Part shown: piece by piece, positions 49,559 to 61,522 of the stretch | Layout of the letters: each line of letters opens with the position of its first letter | Numbering within the stretch: position 1 is the first letter of the stretch | NCBI RefSeq assembly: GCF_007655135.1 | Contig: NC_045127.1 | Span: 8,937,001 to 9,001,000 of the forward strand | Length of the DNA: 64,000 bases | Reading direction: 5' to 3' | Source of the DNA: Punica granatum | Lineage: Eukaryota; Streptophyta; Magnoliopsida; Myrtales; Lythraceae | Translations under genes and position numbers: made by a program | Notes under the pieces: model-generated | Databases searched by the model: none | What the model was told of the DNA's origin: nothing | What the model saw: the letters and a program-made list of their open reading frames with translations, nothing else

Positions 49559-52500
49559 TTAGTCAGCAGCAGTGTCAGAATGGACTTTATCATAGAGGCG
49601 GTATATCAGACTTGACTTGGACATCTGAGGCTCCCTTTCGAGGACAGCAATCATATCCTTAATAGAGATGGTACGCGCTATTCTAGGTTGAGATGGAACC
49701 CCATGGCTTCTCCTGAATTTTCTCATAACCCCTGTTTAAACAGAAGTACTCCTCGTAAGATAGATAAAGAATAACAGAACACTTGTCTTGTGACGTAGTC
49801 TGGGAAGCAGGATTCTTTGTATTATTATATGACAGGACAAACAGGCAAAAGAAATCAAGCCAACCACACACACATACAACTGGGAAATCCTGGTGATATA
49901 TCTGAGAACGGGACCTCCAATATGCACTGGAGGCCAGAGGTTCCGCAGTGGAATCAACATGAACAGGATACTTCTTTCATTGATCAGGACAAACCAGCAA
50001 ATCTCATGCACTTCAAATTTTTAATATACTATTCAATTTTCTCTTTAATAAAATAATTGAAAAAAAATGGTGGTCGGACCTACCAGTTCTCCTTTTAGAC
50101 TTGTAAAACTCCGAATCCTTTCTTCGACTGCCTAAATGTCCAGTCTTGAGTCCTATAACTGGCAACCAAAAACTGAAGACCAGAAGACATACCTGCAGAA
50201 GCTGATTGCCCCCGTTTTCCTGATTCCTGAAGCTCCTTCCCACTCCTACCAGATGCTGAAGTGGACTTACGGTTAGAATCTTTACTGTGCTGGGAGCCTG
50301 ATGCCCCTTCATTTCCCCCCTCGCGTTTCTGCCTGGCTTGTTCAGCCATCAGTTGCCATTTCGACAACATATCGTCTCCTCCAACAGCAGCTCGTGCAGC
50401 AACATTTGCAGCTGTCGTTCTCATCTTGTCATCTTCTTCTTTGTTTGCCTACCAAAGCCATATATTTCGAGAAAAAAAATTTAATCTTTTTTCTTTTTCT
50501 TTTGGCTCAAAATTCTAGAGAAAAGGAAATCATGTATAGCACCTTAACCACTTTCCCACGGCCTTCGTTCTTCTCTTTATCGCCATCAGCTGCATTACTA
50601 CCTTCTGGCTGCATTTATATACACTACAATAATTAAATCGTGATGAAAAGATCAAAACAAAAGTGACAGTAGGAGTCAAGAATAGTAAGTTTCGTTTTGG
50701 CTCCAACAAATTGGAGAAAGTTTTTTAGTTTCATTTTTTTCTTATTCCGCAGGATAAGAAAATAACAATAAACTCATTGCACTGCAACTTAAGAATCTTG
50801 TTTTTCTGTTAAAAAAGTCATACATGTATGTTGCCTCAGAAGGATCATTATGTCTACAAGTAATTCGAAGTTCAGCAAATGATACTGGAGAAGTAGTTAA
50901 CCTCACTAAGTTTCCGTAATTTTTCTGCATCTGCCTGCTTTTTCTCCCATTCTTCCCTGGCTTTTCGATTCAATATTGTAAGCTGATGGCGAACATCTGA
51001 GGTAATGATTGTGCGGTGCCTAGACTTCTCAGTATCCACCCTCTGGATCAGAAAGTTGAATCGATCAGCGAAAGGTCCAAATGAAGCTCATCTAGTAAAC
51101 TACTGAAAAGAAGGAAAACTTGCCTGTTTTGAAAGTCTGATCAAATTGCACAGAAGTCCCCGCATCCTTTCCTCTACGCACTGAAAAATCAGTTTCATAT
51201 TTGCATGAGAAAATATAAAAATGTGCAAACAACAACGAATATGCATACACCTAACCAGTGAGAGGCATCGCTCCACATCATTGCCAATATTCTTGACCCC
51301 ACATTTGCTCACTGCAAGCAACAAAAGGGGAAATATCAGTTCTATTCTGCCAACTTTTATGTCACCAGAAACTAAACCAACAGAAGCAACCAATTAATTA
51401 CAACATTCCCTATTGAAAGAGGAGAGAGAAAGGAGAAGTTATAACTGATCTCTGCGATTTTTTTCTGTAGGGGAGCTCTCTGTAAGATGAGTGCTTCCTC
51501 TTCTTCTTGCACAACTCTCCTCGATGCTTCTGAAGCTCGGCTGTCTTCCTTGGGCCCAGAAAAGAGTTGTTCCTCCTCTTCCTACAAGCCCAATTTGTAG
51601 AGGACAAAATAAGCCTCACATTTCAAATCTTTATAATAGAGCTAAGTAAAAGAAGCAAATATACGTGGATGATAAACTTGTACCCTGAGATTCACGCCAC
51701 TAACAGCAGTCACATCAATGAGTTGTTCAATGCTCTGATCTGCAAAGGCTCCGGATACTTTTTGCTTCTTACTGAGCAAGTTGAAGATTATGTTGAAATA
51801 CACTAATTATTACATTATAGAATCAGATCAAACTGATCAACTACATTGAAGCGACCAAAACGCAATCACCTTGAGGGCGGTGAAGAACCAAGTGATTCAA
51901 GTGGTTTTTTCTGGCCAATAGAAGGCTTTTTGGAAGGTGTTCTCGAATTTCCTCCGGGTGAAGTTGTTAACCGGGACCCTACCTAACAGAACAAACACAA
52001 ATAACCATTTAATGGAGAGAGGATCACATATTATTCAAGGAAACATAGCCTCCATAAAGCAAACTTAAATTCAACGAGAAGCTGCTAAGGAGCTTAAAAT
52101 CCTGTAATTCATTAAACCACCAATTCTAATATAATAAATAATACTAAGAGGAAAGAAGAAATAAAAGCACAATGGAATATGGGGAATAATGAAGAATGTG
52201 ATGGCTAATTAGAACCTATCAACCCCTTGTTCTAGTTGTGCACGTAAGGACTGCTACATATAGACAAACGCAGCCTCGGGCTTTCCCATGTAACTTTAAC
52301 AACAATACACAAGCTAATAGCTCTGTCCTCCCATGAAAGGAGTAAGATGATAAAAATGTCACAAGCAAAGATATTCGCCACTAGACGACGTAGGCAATAC
52401 ATCGCAGTTCAACAAGAAAGATGATCAGGTTCAAGAATTACCAAGTTTAATATAATATTTTTTAAGTGGTACTTTCCTTATTGATACATCTATTCAAAGA

Positions 52501-55152
52501 TTTTGCAGGCAGAAACTTAAATGTAATGCATTAGATCACCTGGACATTTGGGTCCTCAGAAGATGCTATAGGGAGAGATTCTGCAAGTGAAGAGCCAGTG
52601 CTCGCAGCATTCAAGAAACTCATTCCAGGGGATTGCGGCTCTAGAGAATTGTCCTTTGAAGTTCCTGATAATGGAAATTTCGGTTCAGTCTGTCCAGCAG
52701 ACTGATCAGTTGACTCATAAGACGATGATGAGAAAGGGCCAGAAGTTTGATCTTTATTTATTGATGATTTCCAAGGGGTTGAACCTTGTGGCGAGGGTAC
52801 ATTGTTAGTAAAAGGAGAGTAAGAGCCGCTCTGCATCCTTTTTGGATCGTTAATAGAATTTGGCCTTTCAAATTTAGGCCCACCTGGAGCACTCATGGCT
52901 TGACCTATGCCTCCTGTCTGACTTGGACCCATATTTTGATGATTAGACATTTGCTTCATTTGAAAGTCGTGAGGTTGAGACTTGATAGATGATGCAGAAC
53001 CGCTGACATTCGTCCCACCAAATGGATGGTAAGAACCTCCACTTCCATACATAGGAAATGACGTCTGGATATTCTGTGGATGTTGTTGTTGTTGCTGCTG
53101 CTTGTTAAGTCCTTGTATTGGTGCTGAGGAATTTTCCCTATCTTGGCCTGTTGACTCACTGAACTTTGCAGGGGGAGCAGATTGCATTCTTGGATGGTTC
53201 TGCAATGCTGAAGCTTCACCTTGCATATGGAATTGGTGGGGACCCGCCTACAAGCAATATGATTTTGGGGTTTACACTCTAATCATGACATTAACGCCTT
53301 CCAATCTACACCAGAAACGCTATTGCAATTCTTACCTGTTGCATCTTTGTCACCGCCAACTTGAGCATTTGATCCCCGACAATTCCTCTCATAATTCTTA
53401 CAAATCCTTCTTTGGGTATCTCATTTTTCTATAGCAGACAAATGAAAAAAGACTAGTCACTAAAAAGTCTATCCAGCTCCCTTTTACAATTTACAGAAGG
53501 GACAAAATGAAATACTCACTTTCAGTTTCACGTAAAGAGTCTGAAGTTGCATGGCTCTGTCTTTGTCAAGTTGAGGTAAGATAACAGGCAACAACAGTGC
53601 AAAAGGCACTTGTTTAAGGCGATTCGGACGATTATTTGCTTGATCAGAGGCCATTGCCTGTTGATTGCTCATCTTCTGCAATTTTAAGTACTGCGGTTCG
53701 CTCTCAGGAGCATGCGTCCTGTCCGAACCGCTCATGGGAATTGAGGTCTTCTCTGATACGTGCATCCCTGTCATTTGTGGAATCTGGTGAGGAATTCGTT
53801 CACTCAGTCGCTGTTGATTTTCGTCCTGGGACTGTTTCTGATGCAAAAGTTGGTGATTGGCTTCAGGGGCAATATTCTGTGGGGGATCACCATGCTGTTT
53901 CTGCTCCATTTCTGATAAGAGCTGCTCCCGATGATGTGCATCTCCTTGGTCTTGTTGAGCTTGATGATTGGGATTTTCATCTGTCATAGTAGATTGCCAT
54001 CCTGGAAATGATTGATTAGCATTGTGACTGTTTTCATGAGATGAACATGCAGAATAATTAATGCACATTTTGCAATAGAACTTAAAGCAGGATCTTAGAG
54101 CCATGACCATCATAGGGAAGATCCAAGTTTTTTATTCTGGGCCAAGCAACAGATATTAAATATACCAAACAGCAATAATGTCAATCTAATGTAAAAATTA
54201 CCGAGATAAACAAAGGCTGCAAGATTGTCGAGAAGATCATATTTTTAGAAGAAATGCCCTCCACCTTTAGATCTAAACATAAAATTAACCATATCAACTG
54301 AAGCAATGTTGGAAAAGGGCATCATTATAAGGCTTCCCAAGCTCGACTTCTGAAGAGAACCCACTTAAAATGAACGTGGTCAATGATGGTCAACATGTAC
54401 TAATATTCTGACCCCTAAGAAGAAGAGGCAAAAATCTTCTCGTGGAAGCTGCGATTGTGGTAATAACCGGTGCAATAGATTTTTCAGAGCACTCAATTGA
54501 AGTACTTCGGCAACATTGGCAAAGGACTTTCTTAAAGTACTTCAAGTAGGAACTCAAGAGCACTCTTTTTAAAGCAATATACATCTATAAAGCATTGAAT
54601 TCATTGGGAATTAGGCAATTCCATTAATGTCTTCAAAATAAATTACAAGTATAACAAAAAGAAACTATAATCTTAGCAAAAACCACGACCAAAATCCAAC
54701 TATGCGCCATCTAAAATACTTTCAGCCACTAAAATGCATGAGGTTGTCGGACATAACGACAAAGGAACAGTTCCGAGCTACTAATTTGCATCTCAAAGTC
54801 CATCAGAAACCCCAAAAAAAAAAAACAAAAAAGGCAAATTCTCAAGGGGAAAAAAAATCTACCCGAAGCATGAGGCAGAGAAGTGGAGGTGTCTCCACCT
54901 ATATCTCGATTCAGAGCAGCCTGGAACGCGTCGACATCAGCCCCCGAATGCATCGATTCGTCCTGCGAGCGACCAAATTCACACTCATCACTAAAACAAA
55001 ATGGCAATCTGAAGCTAAACCTACTACACCCAGAATGCAGAAAATGTCGAGAAAGCGAGCTGAGAAGCGAACCGAGAGAGACACACAGAGGGGGAGAGAG
55101 AGAGAGAGAGGACCTCGTCTTCCTCGAGGAGCTTCATGATGGAGGGGTCCAT
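49559..55152 (-). CDS. TAF4: Transcription initiation factor TFIID subunit 4 (TAF4)
   Basis: A TFIID scaffold subunit acting in RNA polymerase II pre-initiation in the nucleus. Fourteen exons: 55114-55152, 54863-54962, 53520-54001, 53336-53428, 52540-53247, 51870-51982, 51684-51771, 51446-51581, 51256-51311, 51124-51180, 50902-51042, 50543-50608, 50193-50448 and 49559-49731; 835 residues. The N-terminus [20 protein letters not shown] is typical of plant TAF4. An RST domain (about 165-238: [18 protein letters not shown], then [19 protein letters not shown]) binds transcription factors. A Gln/Ser/Pro-rich middle has six Gln at 288-293. The conserved C-terminal histone-fold region, which pairs with TAF12, spans about 513-835 ([58 protein letters not shown]). 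Intron 10 uses a GC donor. Intron 1 starts with a CT repeat. Confidence 0.94.
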
Positions 55153-56280
55153 AGCTCCCGGCCGTCGAGGTGATCCCCGGCGAGCTGACACCCGGAGTGG
55201 CGATTGATCGGACCCCCCGGCAGATTTGGGGAAATTCTAACTCATGGCGAGCATTTCAGCCGCTTGAATTGCAATAACTCCGACCTCAGCTCGGAAGCAA
55301 CGAACGGATTTGCTCCGACAGCCGGAAAAGATAAAATTACTGGGGACTGAGAAGAATTGTCCAACGAACCCAATGGAGAGCTCACCTGGAGCGATCGACT
55401 TCCGGCGAATTTCTGACAGATCCGCAGCATTCGGGTCGGATGTTCCAATTGGATGGAAGAGATGGATGGACTCGAGCAATGATGGGCCGAGGCCCATTCA
55501 AGGCCTCACTCTTAATACACATGTACCACTCTAAGCCCATTTTGCAAGCAACTAAATGCAATATAATCACCTTATTATTAGCTTTTATTGTCCTCTAATT
55601 AATCCTAAAAAGTTTATTTCGTCAACCTTTTTTTCGCATTTTGTCATATATTGTATTTACTGTTCATAAACTGATTCCACAAAATTTTACATTTTTATTT
55701 CCATTACTATGGTAATCTTTCGGAGTTTTGGTGGCCAATGATTTTTTCATGTATAGTAATATTTCCATTAGAAATGAAATAGTTTGACGGTTAGTGACTT
55801 TCTCATGTAAAAGTACATTTTCTAAGTGAAATATCCCAAATTCTTATCCATGACACGATCTACCATACAAAAAGAGAAAAATAATAACACGGATAGAGAA
55901 TGTTCAAGTAAGGACGTGAATGTTGTTTTACCATTTGATATAAAACGAGAAAACATATCTCAAAACAAGATTAGAGGCTCCATTCGGAATACCGAAATCA
56001 CCTTATACAATGAAATGAATAACGTTGTTGTATTTATGATTCTGGTGATTGACTGCCTCATCCATGTTCATTTCCATGCCACCCATTAAAATTGGAATGG
56101 GAACTGTTTCCAGCTCATCCTACTAGGGCTGGAAAGGTGGACATGGCCTGGATAAATTTAAACGTTAACTTATTTAAGCCCATCCTTCCGCAAAATAATA
56201 AATATATATTTTGTACCTATCTATATATATTGTATTTAAAAAATAGGGAAAAAAAAACAAAACAAAACAAGAGGGACGGG
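55153..56280. other. Upstream region of TAF4
   Basis: Bases 55153-55500 are GC-richer and probably the TAF4 leader and promoter. The remainder is AT-rich spacer up to the tRNA gene. No other gene seen. Confidence 0.45.
56264..56267 (-). terminator. Pol III terminator of tRNA-Ala(CGC)
   Basis: On the minus strand, TTTT lies 13 bases beyond the discriminator base, followed by more T runs (TTTT and a longer tract) as backup. Confidence 0.65.
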
Positions 56281-56353
56281 TGGAGGTGCGGGGAATCGAA
56301 CCCCGTGCCTCTCGCATGCGAAGCGAGCGCTCTACCATATGAGCTACACCCCC
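56281..56353 (-). tRNA. tRNA-Ala (anticodon CGC)
   Basis: A complete 73-base cloverleaf on the minus strand, with anticodon loop TTCGCAT (anticodon CGC) on a CTCGC/GCGAG stem. The G3-U70 alanine identity pair is present. It differs from the tRNA-Ala at 37.5 kb at five positions: one in the D loop, the first anticodon base, one in the T loop, and a coupled pair in the acceptor stem (A5-U68 there, G5-C68 here). CAA occurs a few bases before the gene, a usual plant Pol III initiation motif. It reads GCG alanine codons. Confidence 0.97.
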
Positions 56354-56739
56354 GTTGATGACTGCTATGTTCGTATAACTACACTAGTTTGCATGCCAGA
56401 GTGAGGCGCCGCGCATGCTCCTCTTTTCTCTCTGCTCTACATTAATGGCTCCTCATTCATTCAGTCATTCTTTCTCTACCACTCTGCTCCTCTGCAACTC
56501 TTAACTCACCTCACCAATTTTTTTTTTTGGTTAATTCTTATTCAATATATGTCCCGTACCCTCACAACAGAGGAGAAAGAAAGAAGAGGACTAGACTTTC
56601 AATGGGTTCTGCTGCTAATCCTTGCACCCCACCGGATTTCCTGTCTTAGACGCACGCAAACGGCGATTCATATCTATCTCTGGTCTGCCCCGACCGACCA
56701 TTAGTTAATCTGTTGCTGCTAATTCGGAACCGCAACGCC
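56354..56739 (+). promoter_or_regulatory. Promoter/leader region of the secreted-peptide gene
   Basis: A C/T-rich stretch with moderately raised GC directly before the peptide start codon. No TATA box can be fixed. It shares its far end with the divergent tRNA-Ala gene. Confidence 0.35.
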
Positions 56740-57913
56740 ATGAAGCTTCCTCTGGCTGTCGCGGCAGCTTCTTTCCTGCTCATCCTCTTCGGCGTTTCCT
56801 ACTCTTCTGGTAAAACAAATGTCTCCTTGACCACCTCTGAATTTTGCAGCATTTGCTCGTTTCTTTCTTTGGTTTCATCGCATGTTACTGTAGCCTGTTC
56901 GGGTCAGTTTCCCCCTTTGTCTCGTTCTTTTCGCGTTAGAAGTTAGAGGCCTGTCTGCATGTGTCCCCCGCTGTCTCAGTTTTCAAGTTGCAGTTGTCAC
57001 CTAGTCGGGTTGGCTGTTCAGCGATGCCCGTCTCTGTTTCCATCAGTGTTGGGTTCCTCTCTAGGTGGGCATGGCCTTATGCCGTCGACATATTGATTCT
57101 TAAGAGATGGAATGAAAAATGGAATAGGTCTCAAGATGTTGAAATGAGTGATCCCACATGCATGCAGATGAAGAGGGCTAACCTAACGGTTTGGGTGGGG
57201 TTGGAATTATTACAGTAGCTCCAGTCTCGTTCGTATACTAATGTGGTAATGAGTTTTTACATCAGATTCGATTTCCTCGAATTGAATTTTCACTTTTTGG
57301 TGCGGTCGATTGTGCTTTGCGCTTGACCCGTCATGCTGATTTCGTTGGCGAAATGGCTACAATAGCCCGCCGACTTCTTGGTTACGACAATGTGCAGATT
57401 CAACCAAGACCCAGGGAATGTATGATTTGAAATTTCAGGGCGTGGACCGATTGAAGACATTTTTTTCTCACGAATAGACTAATGTAGCTCATTTGAACAA
57501 AAAAAGTTAACGCTTCTGGAACTTCGATTCCAGGTGCGGTCGACCTCCCTCGCCATGTCGATGTTACTGCATCTAGAAGGGAGCTCAAGGTACACCTCTT
57601 TAGAAGTGTTTCTCTTTGACTGGTTGCGTTATCCATTTAAAGGATTTTTCCAATGGTCCAAGTGCTGGCTAGCTTTTGAAAATGGCTTGTTGAACTTGGC
57701 ATGTATTTCTTTTTACTGTATTTGCAGGAGAACAGCTTTGGTCATCATCCCGAGCATAAGAGCAATGCAGGGGACATGGATCTGGATGATTACCACCGGA
57801 TTGACCCCTCGCCGAGCTCAAAGGCCATACAACCTGGACCGATCCAGCATGGCACTCCTCTCATGCCTTTCATACCGGAGCCTTCGCCTCCCAGTCCACC
57901 AGCGCCCGGTTGA
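56740..57913 (+). CDS. Small secreted peptide precursor with DY motif (CIF/TWS1-like)
   Basis: A 103-residue precursor from three exons, 56740-56809, 57534-57589 and 57728-57913; phases 1 and 0 join cleanly. Residues 1-23 are a hydrophobic signal peptide (LAVAAASFLLILFGV). A variable, basic middle (SRRELK, HHPEHK) leads to a conserved-looking tail: an acidic stretch then D63-Y64, DPSPSSKA, PGPIQHGTPLMPFIP and a Pro/Ser end. Asp-Tyr after acidic residues is the site of tyrosine sulfation in plant peptides. DP-P-KA followed by PGPI-HGTPL-P recalls TWS1/CIF family peptides, the sulfated ligands of GSO/SGN3 receptors that control cuticle and Casparian strip sealing; this likeness is from memory. 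Likely a processed apoplastic signal. Intron 1 is long (724 bases). Receptor and exact cleavage sites are inference. Confidence 0.72.
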
Positions 57914-58899
57914 CATGCTTGCTTAGCTCAGAGAGCATCGGTTGCGAACGTACTTAGGAAGGATTGGAGCCATGTTCCCGACTTGCTAATCATTTCTGCT
58001 AGTTAATTAACTATATCATCTCCCACTTGAATCATATACTGCTAGAGCTTGACTGCTGAATGTTCTGCTCTGCCTCCCTTGATGGTTTCTCGGAGTGCCA
58101 TTGGCATCGAGGATAGGCTTTCGTTTTCTTTTTTTCCAGTCATTATGCTTCTGTTTATTGGTATTTCACGGAACCAGATAAGCTTTATGCAGTATTCCAT
58201 CAATCACAAAGCACTAATCGGTGTTACTTCGGAGACAAAGCCAGTCACGTTTGAGAACATCAATTAGGAAGCCCAAATTCAACTTAGGAAGCTGCTCAAG
58301 CCCAAATTGTTACCAGGCCCAAAAAAAAAATCCCAGAACTGCAACCAGAATATCGTCGAAGATATTGCTTCAATCTTATGTCGGAAAATAATCAATTGAA
58401 GGGGAAAGAAGGCGATAGGATCAATGGCATGGAATCACTATGTCACCAAACGTGTCTGGATCCATCACAATAAGTCGAGCAACAATGGGCTTCATTAAAT
58501 GCTTGCACGTGGAGAGAGTCGTGACCTCAGTTATGCCTTCCGCGAAATCCTTTTTATCTGCATCTGTATCGATCATGGGATGATATATGGTGACACCATG
58601 TCACCATGACATGGGTAGGTACTTTGTTTGAAAGGTATAATACTTCTTTTTATTGAGATATGTCTCGTATCCAGCGGAAATCTGAAGACCCAAAAACCCA
58701 AAAATGAAAACGAACTTCGATTGAAGAAAAGAAAGCAATCAACAAATCGCGTCAGGGCCAAAATACCAATGTGCCATGGCATGAAGTACAAAGGCAATCA
58801 GCAATCAGCAAAGTGTGTCATCGCGAGCACAATAATGTGCCATGGCAAGTTTGGCCAAGAGAGAGAGTATCTCGCGATTAGTTTCCATTTTGATGCGAT
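57914..58899. other. Peptide gene 3' region and spacer
   Basis: About 0.35 kb is likely 3' UTR and flank. The rest holds no supported gene. CAGCAATCAGCAA-type short tandem repeats occur near 58797-58811. Confidence 0.4.
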
Positions 58900-58929
58900 T
58901 CGTTGAAACTCAGAATTTATTCAAAAGAA

Positions 58930-59290
58930 GAATCTTCCTAGGTAGCTTAGGGATATTCTGGATATATTCTATAGGATATTTTGGGTCTTGAATCTATAAA
59001 TACGGGATGAGCCTTATAAGTCGATGTCGGGTGTGAGATCGGGAAATTACGTGTAATCCTCTTGGGAAATTCTCGAGTTAAGCTCTTGGGATCTCTAGGA
59101 TTTCTAGACTGAGAGAGTTGTGAAAATTGAGAGGATCGTAAGTTTGTTCTCAGACTAGGGTCTTGTAACAGGTGCTAAGAAACACGAGTGTGAGCTCGAG
59201 ATTGTAATCTCTGATTTGTCGATCGAGCGAATCTCCTACTTTGTCCGTTGACGTTTTCCTCACTCATAGGGTTTTACCATGTATATCATT
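58930..59290 (+). mobile_element. Probable Copia-type LTR fragment
   Basis: The U3-like part has a TATA (CTATAAATACGG, about 58995). It is followed by the GAGAG/TTGTAATCTC and GTCCGTTGACG motifs typical of R-U5 in plant Copia LTRs. No primer-binding site or coding region follows, and no second LTR was found, so it may be a solo or truncated LTR. Boundaries are approximate and the call rests on motif order recalled from the family. Confidence 0.42.
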
Positions 59291-61472
59291 ATTTTTTCTT
59301 ATCGCTCTAATTCCTCAAATTCGACTTCTTCCACAACACTTTTGAAAAATGTATTACTTCCTCTGAAATGATCGGCATAATGACGAATTTTCAAAAATGT
59401 TATGCAAGTATAAAACTTTTTAAGGAGAGTAGTATACTTTCTAAAAGAAATACTAATCATGTCATCGTGACGTAATGTTATGACATAATTTTCCATAGAC
59501 TATAGGTCCATAGAATTAAGTAGAAGAGATGGCGATCTAACCACGGTGATGATCTCATCTTCTAGTTACAACTCGCAACAAGCTAGTCTTCCAAGTGCCC
59601 ATTACTTGCCGTTTATTCGATTCGTTCTGAATGTGTAGACATCCAATTAGCATGTGATTTGTGACCATACATATGCTGAAAAACATGTATTAGAGAAACG
59701 TGTCCGCGCAACACAGACTCTATTGCATATGTTTGGTTAGTTTTATCTGAATCTTTCACTCAATTTATTTCGGTTTTCCCGAGGTCAAATAAAAAGGATT
59801 TCCAAGAAAATTAGAGAGTAGTTAAAATTATGGTGGAACAATTTGCCTTAGATAATAATGGGGGATATATATAGTTATAAAATCGAGAATTCTCTCTTGA
59901 AAAATGGCGATCTGATAACGTATAAGTCAAGAAACGATAGATCATGCGACGGAATTTGATCACTGTTCATCCGCTGATTAAGATAATCTCTCTTATAATG
60001 TAAACTATTCGATTAATCGTAAGCAAAACCGTTTCGATCCGCATCGTCAAGCCCAATCTTGCAAACATAATCGAAAATCTCTTGTAATTCACGGAACAAT
60101 TGTGTGGACAAATGGGGGTGATGACTTCATGAATCATGTCAGATGGCCAGTTTATCGACTGTTAGCACTTCAGCTTTCCATTGGAATTATCTATGGCGGC
60201 GGGTGACCAAATCACACCTAAAGCATAGCGCAGAAAGTGAAAGAAGAAAAGCAAAAGTTGGGAACAGTAATCAATTGGTCGGCTGGCCTCTAACTTTCAT
60301 TGACTCCCAATCCCATCCAAAGCATTGAACCAATTTGGAGTGTCCTTTCTCTTCCATCTTAAGCTAAGCTAATTTTTCATTATCAAATGCACCTTTTACA
60401 GTGTGTTGAATTGAATCGACATCAAAATCAATCAATGCTCCATTCACCAAATTTCGGGAAATCTTGTTCTACGTACACTTCACATCCGCGATTGATTTGC
60501 TAAACATTTTTTTGGACATGAGAAATTAATATCGTGCAAGAGACGATTCTATCAAATTCTTGCAGTTACATTAGAATTAATTGAAAGGTATTAGTTCCTC
60601 TAAAACTCCTACTTAGTTTTCGAAGTGTTCCTCAAGTAATATATGTGCGGATATTTTTTAGGTAATCAAGTAGTATGATCCTTTATTTCTCTCTTTATAA
60701 AAAGATATAAGGAAATAAATAAATGTAAATTAGTTCAAATGGTTCGATGCTTACTTCTTAAACAATATCTCATGCTGGAGTCTTGTGAATGAAAAATCAT
60801 ACTATGAGAGCTTTATCTTTAGTGGGATGACCTAACTTCGAATTGAATTAATCAAAAGTCATTAGCCTTTCAGATATCAATATGTATTTCAAATATATAT
60901 ATATATATAGGGAAATGAGATATATATGTATATATAGAAGCATGGATATACCTGACGATGAAAAGATGATGAAAATTGAGTGCGAAACCTTTTAGTTTTG
61001 GATCGAGCATGAATACAATGTTAATGCTTTTTTTTAAAAATTAAAATAGTGGGTAGTAGTAGTGGCTATTATCACCTCACACTACGCAATATTCTGACTT
61101 CCGTATTGAACCGTGAATATATGAGACGAATTGAACAATTAGTGCATGCAATGGTTCCGTCAGCGTAGTACCACCAAAGGCCTAGTATAATTCACAGAAG
61201 TCGATGTGCCATAAGTCCATGCAAGGAGCACACTCTTAGCAAATGTTTTGACACAAATATATACAAAGAATTTGAATTTGAAACCTTAGAGTTATCAAAT
61301 CACTTAAGAGTAAATTTGGAACCACCAACTTTGGTGGTAATGACGATAAGATAGATGATGCTTAACTAAATTTGGTCCTAAAGATTGACTAAATCCAACA
61401 ACTGTTGATTAAACTAGAAAGACGTCATCTCAGATTCAATTGCTTATCATGCTCATCTCAGCAAGTCATCAG
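59291..61472. other. Gene-free AT-rich spacer
   Basis: No coding or RNA gene recognised. A (TA)n run lies near 60893-60910. Confidence 0.5.
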
Positions 61473-61522
61473 ATACATATACATATATATATATATATAT
61501 GCGCGCGCTCGCGCGTGTATAT
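61473..61522. repeat. Compound (TA)n-(GC)n alternating tract
   Basis: ATACATATACA and a (TA)n run pass directly into GCGCGCGC, then after one phase break GCGCGTGTATAT. That is about 50 bases of nearly uninterrupted purine-pyrimidine alternation, the sequence type that can form Z-DNA or cruciforms. Confidence 0.85.

Noticed and set aside
53102..53989. Plus-strand ORFs opposite TAF4 exons 3-5
   Set aside because: Explained by the TAF4 coding frames; composition follows the Gln-rich region.
56092..56358. ORF with a WRCGESNPVPLACEASALPYELHP tail, and its twin at 37462-37707 on the minus strand
   Set aside because: Both tails are the antisense translation of the tRNA-Ala genes, a well-known false protein signal.
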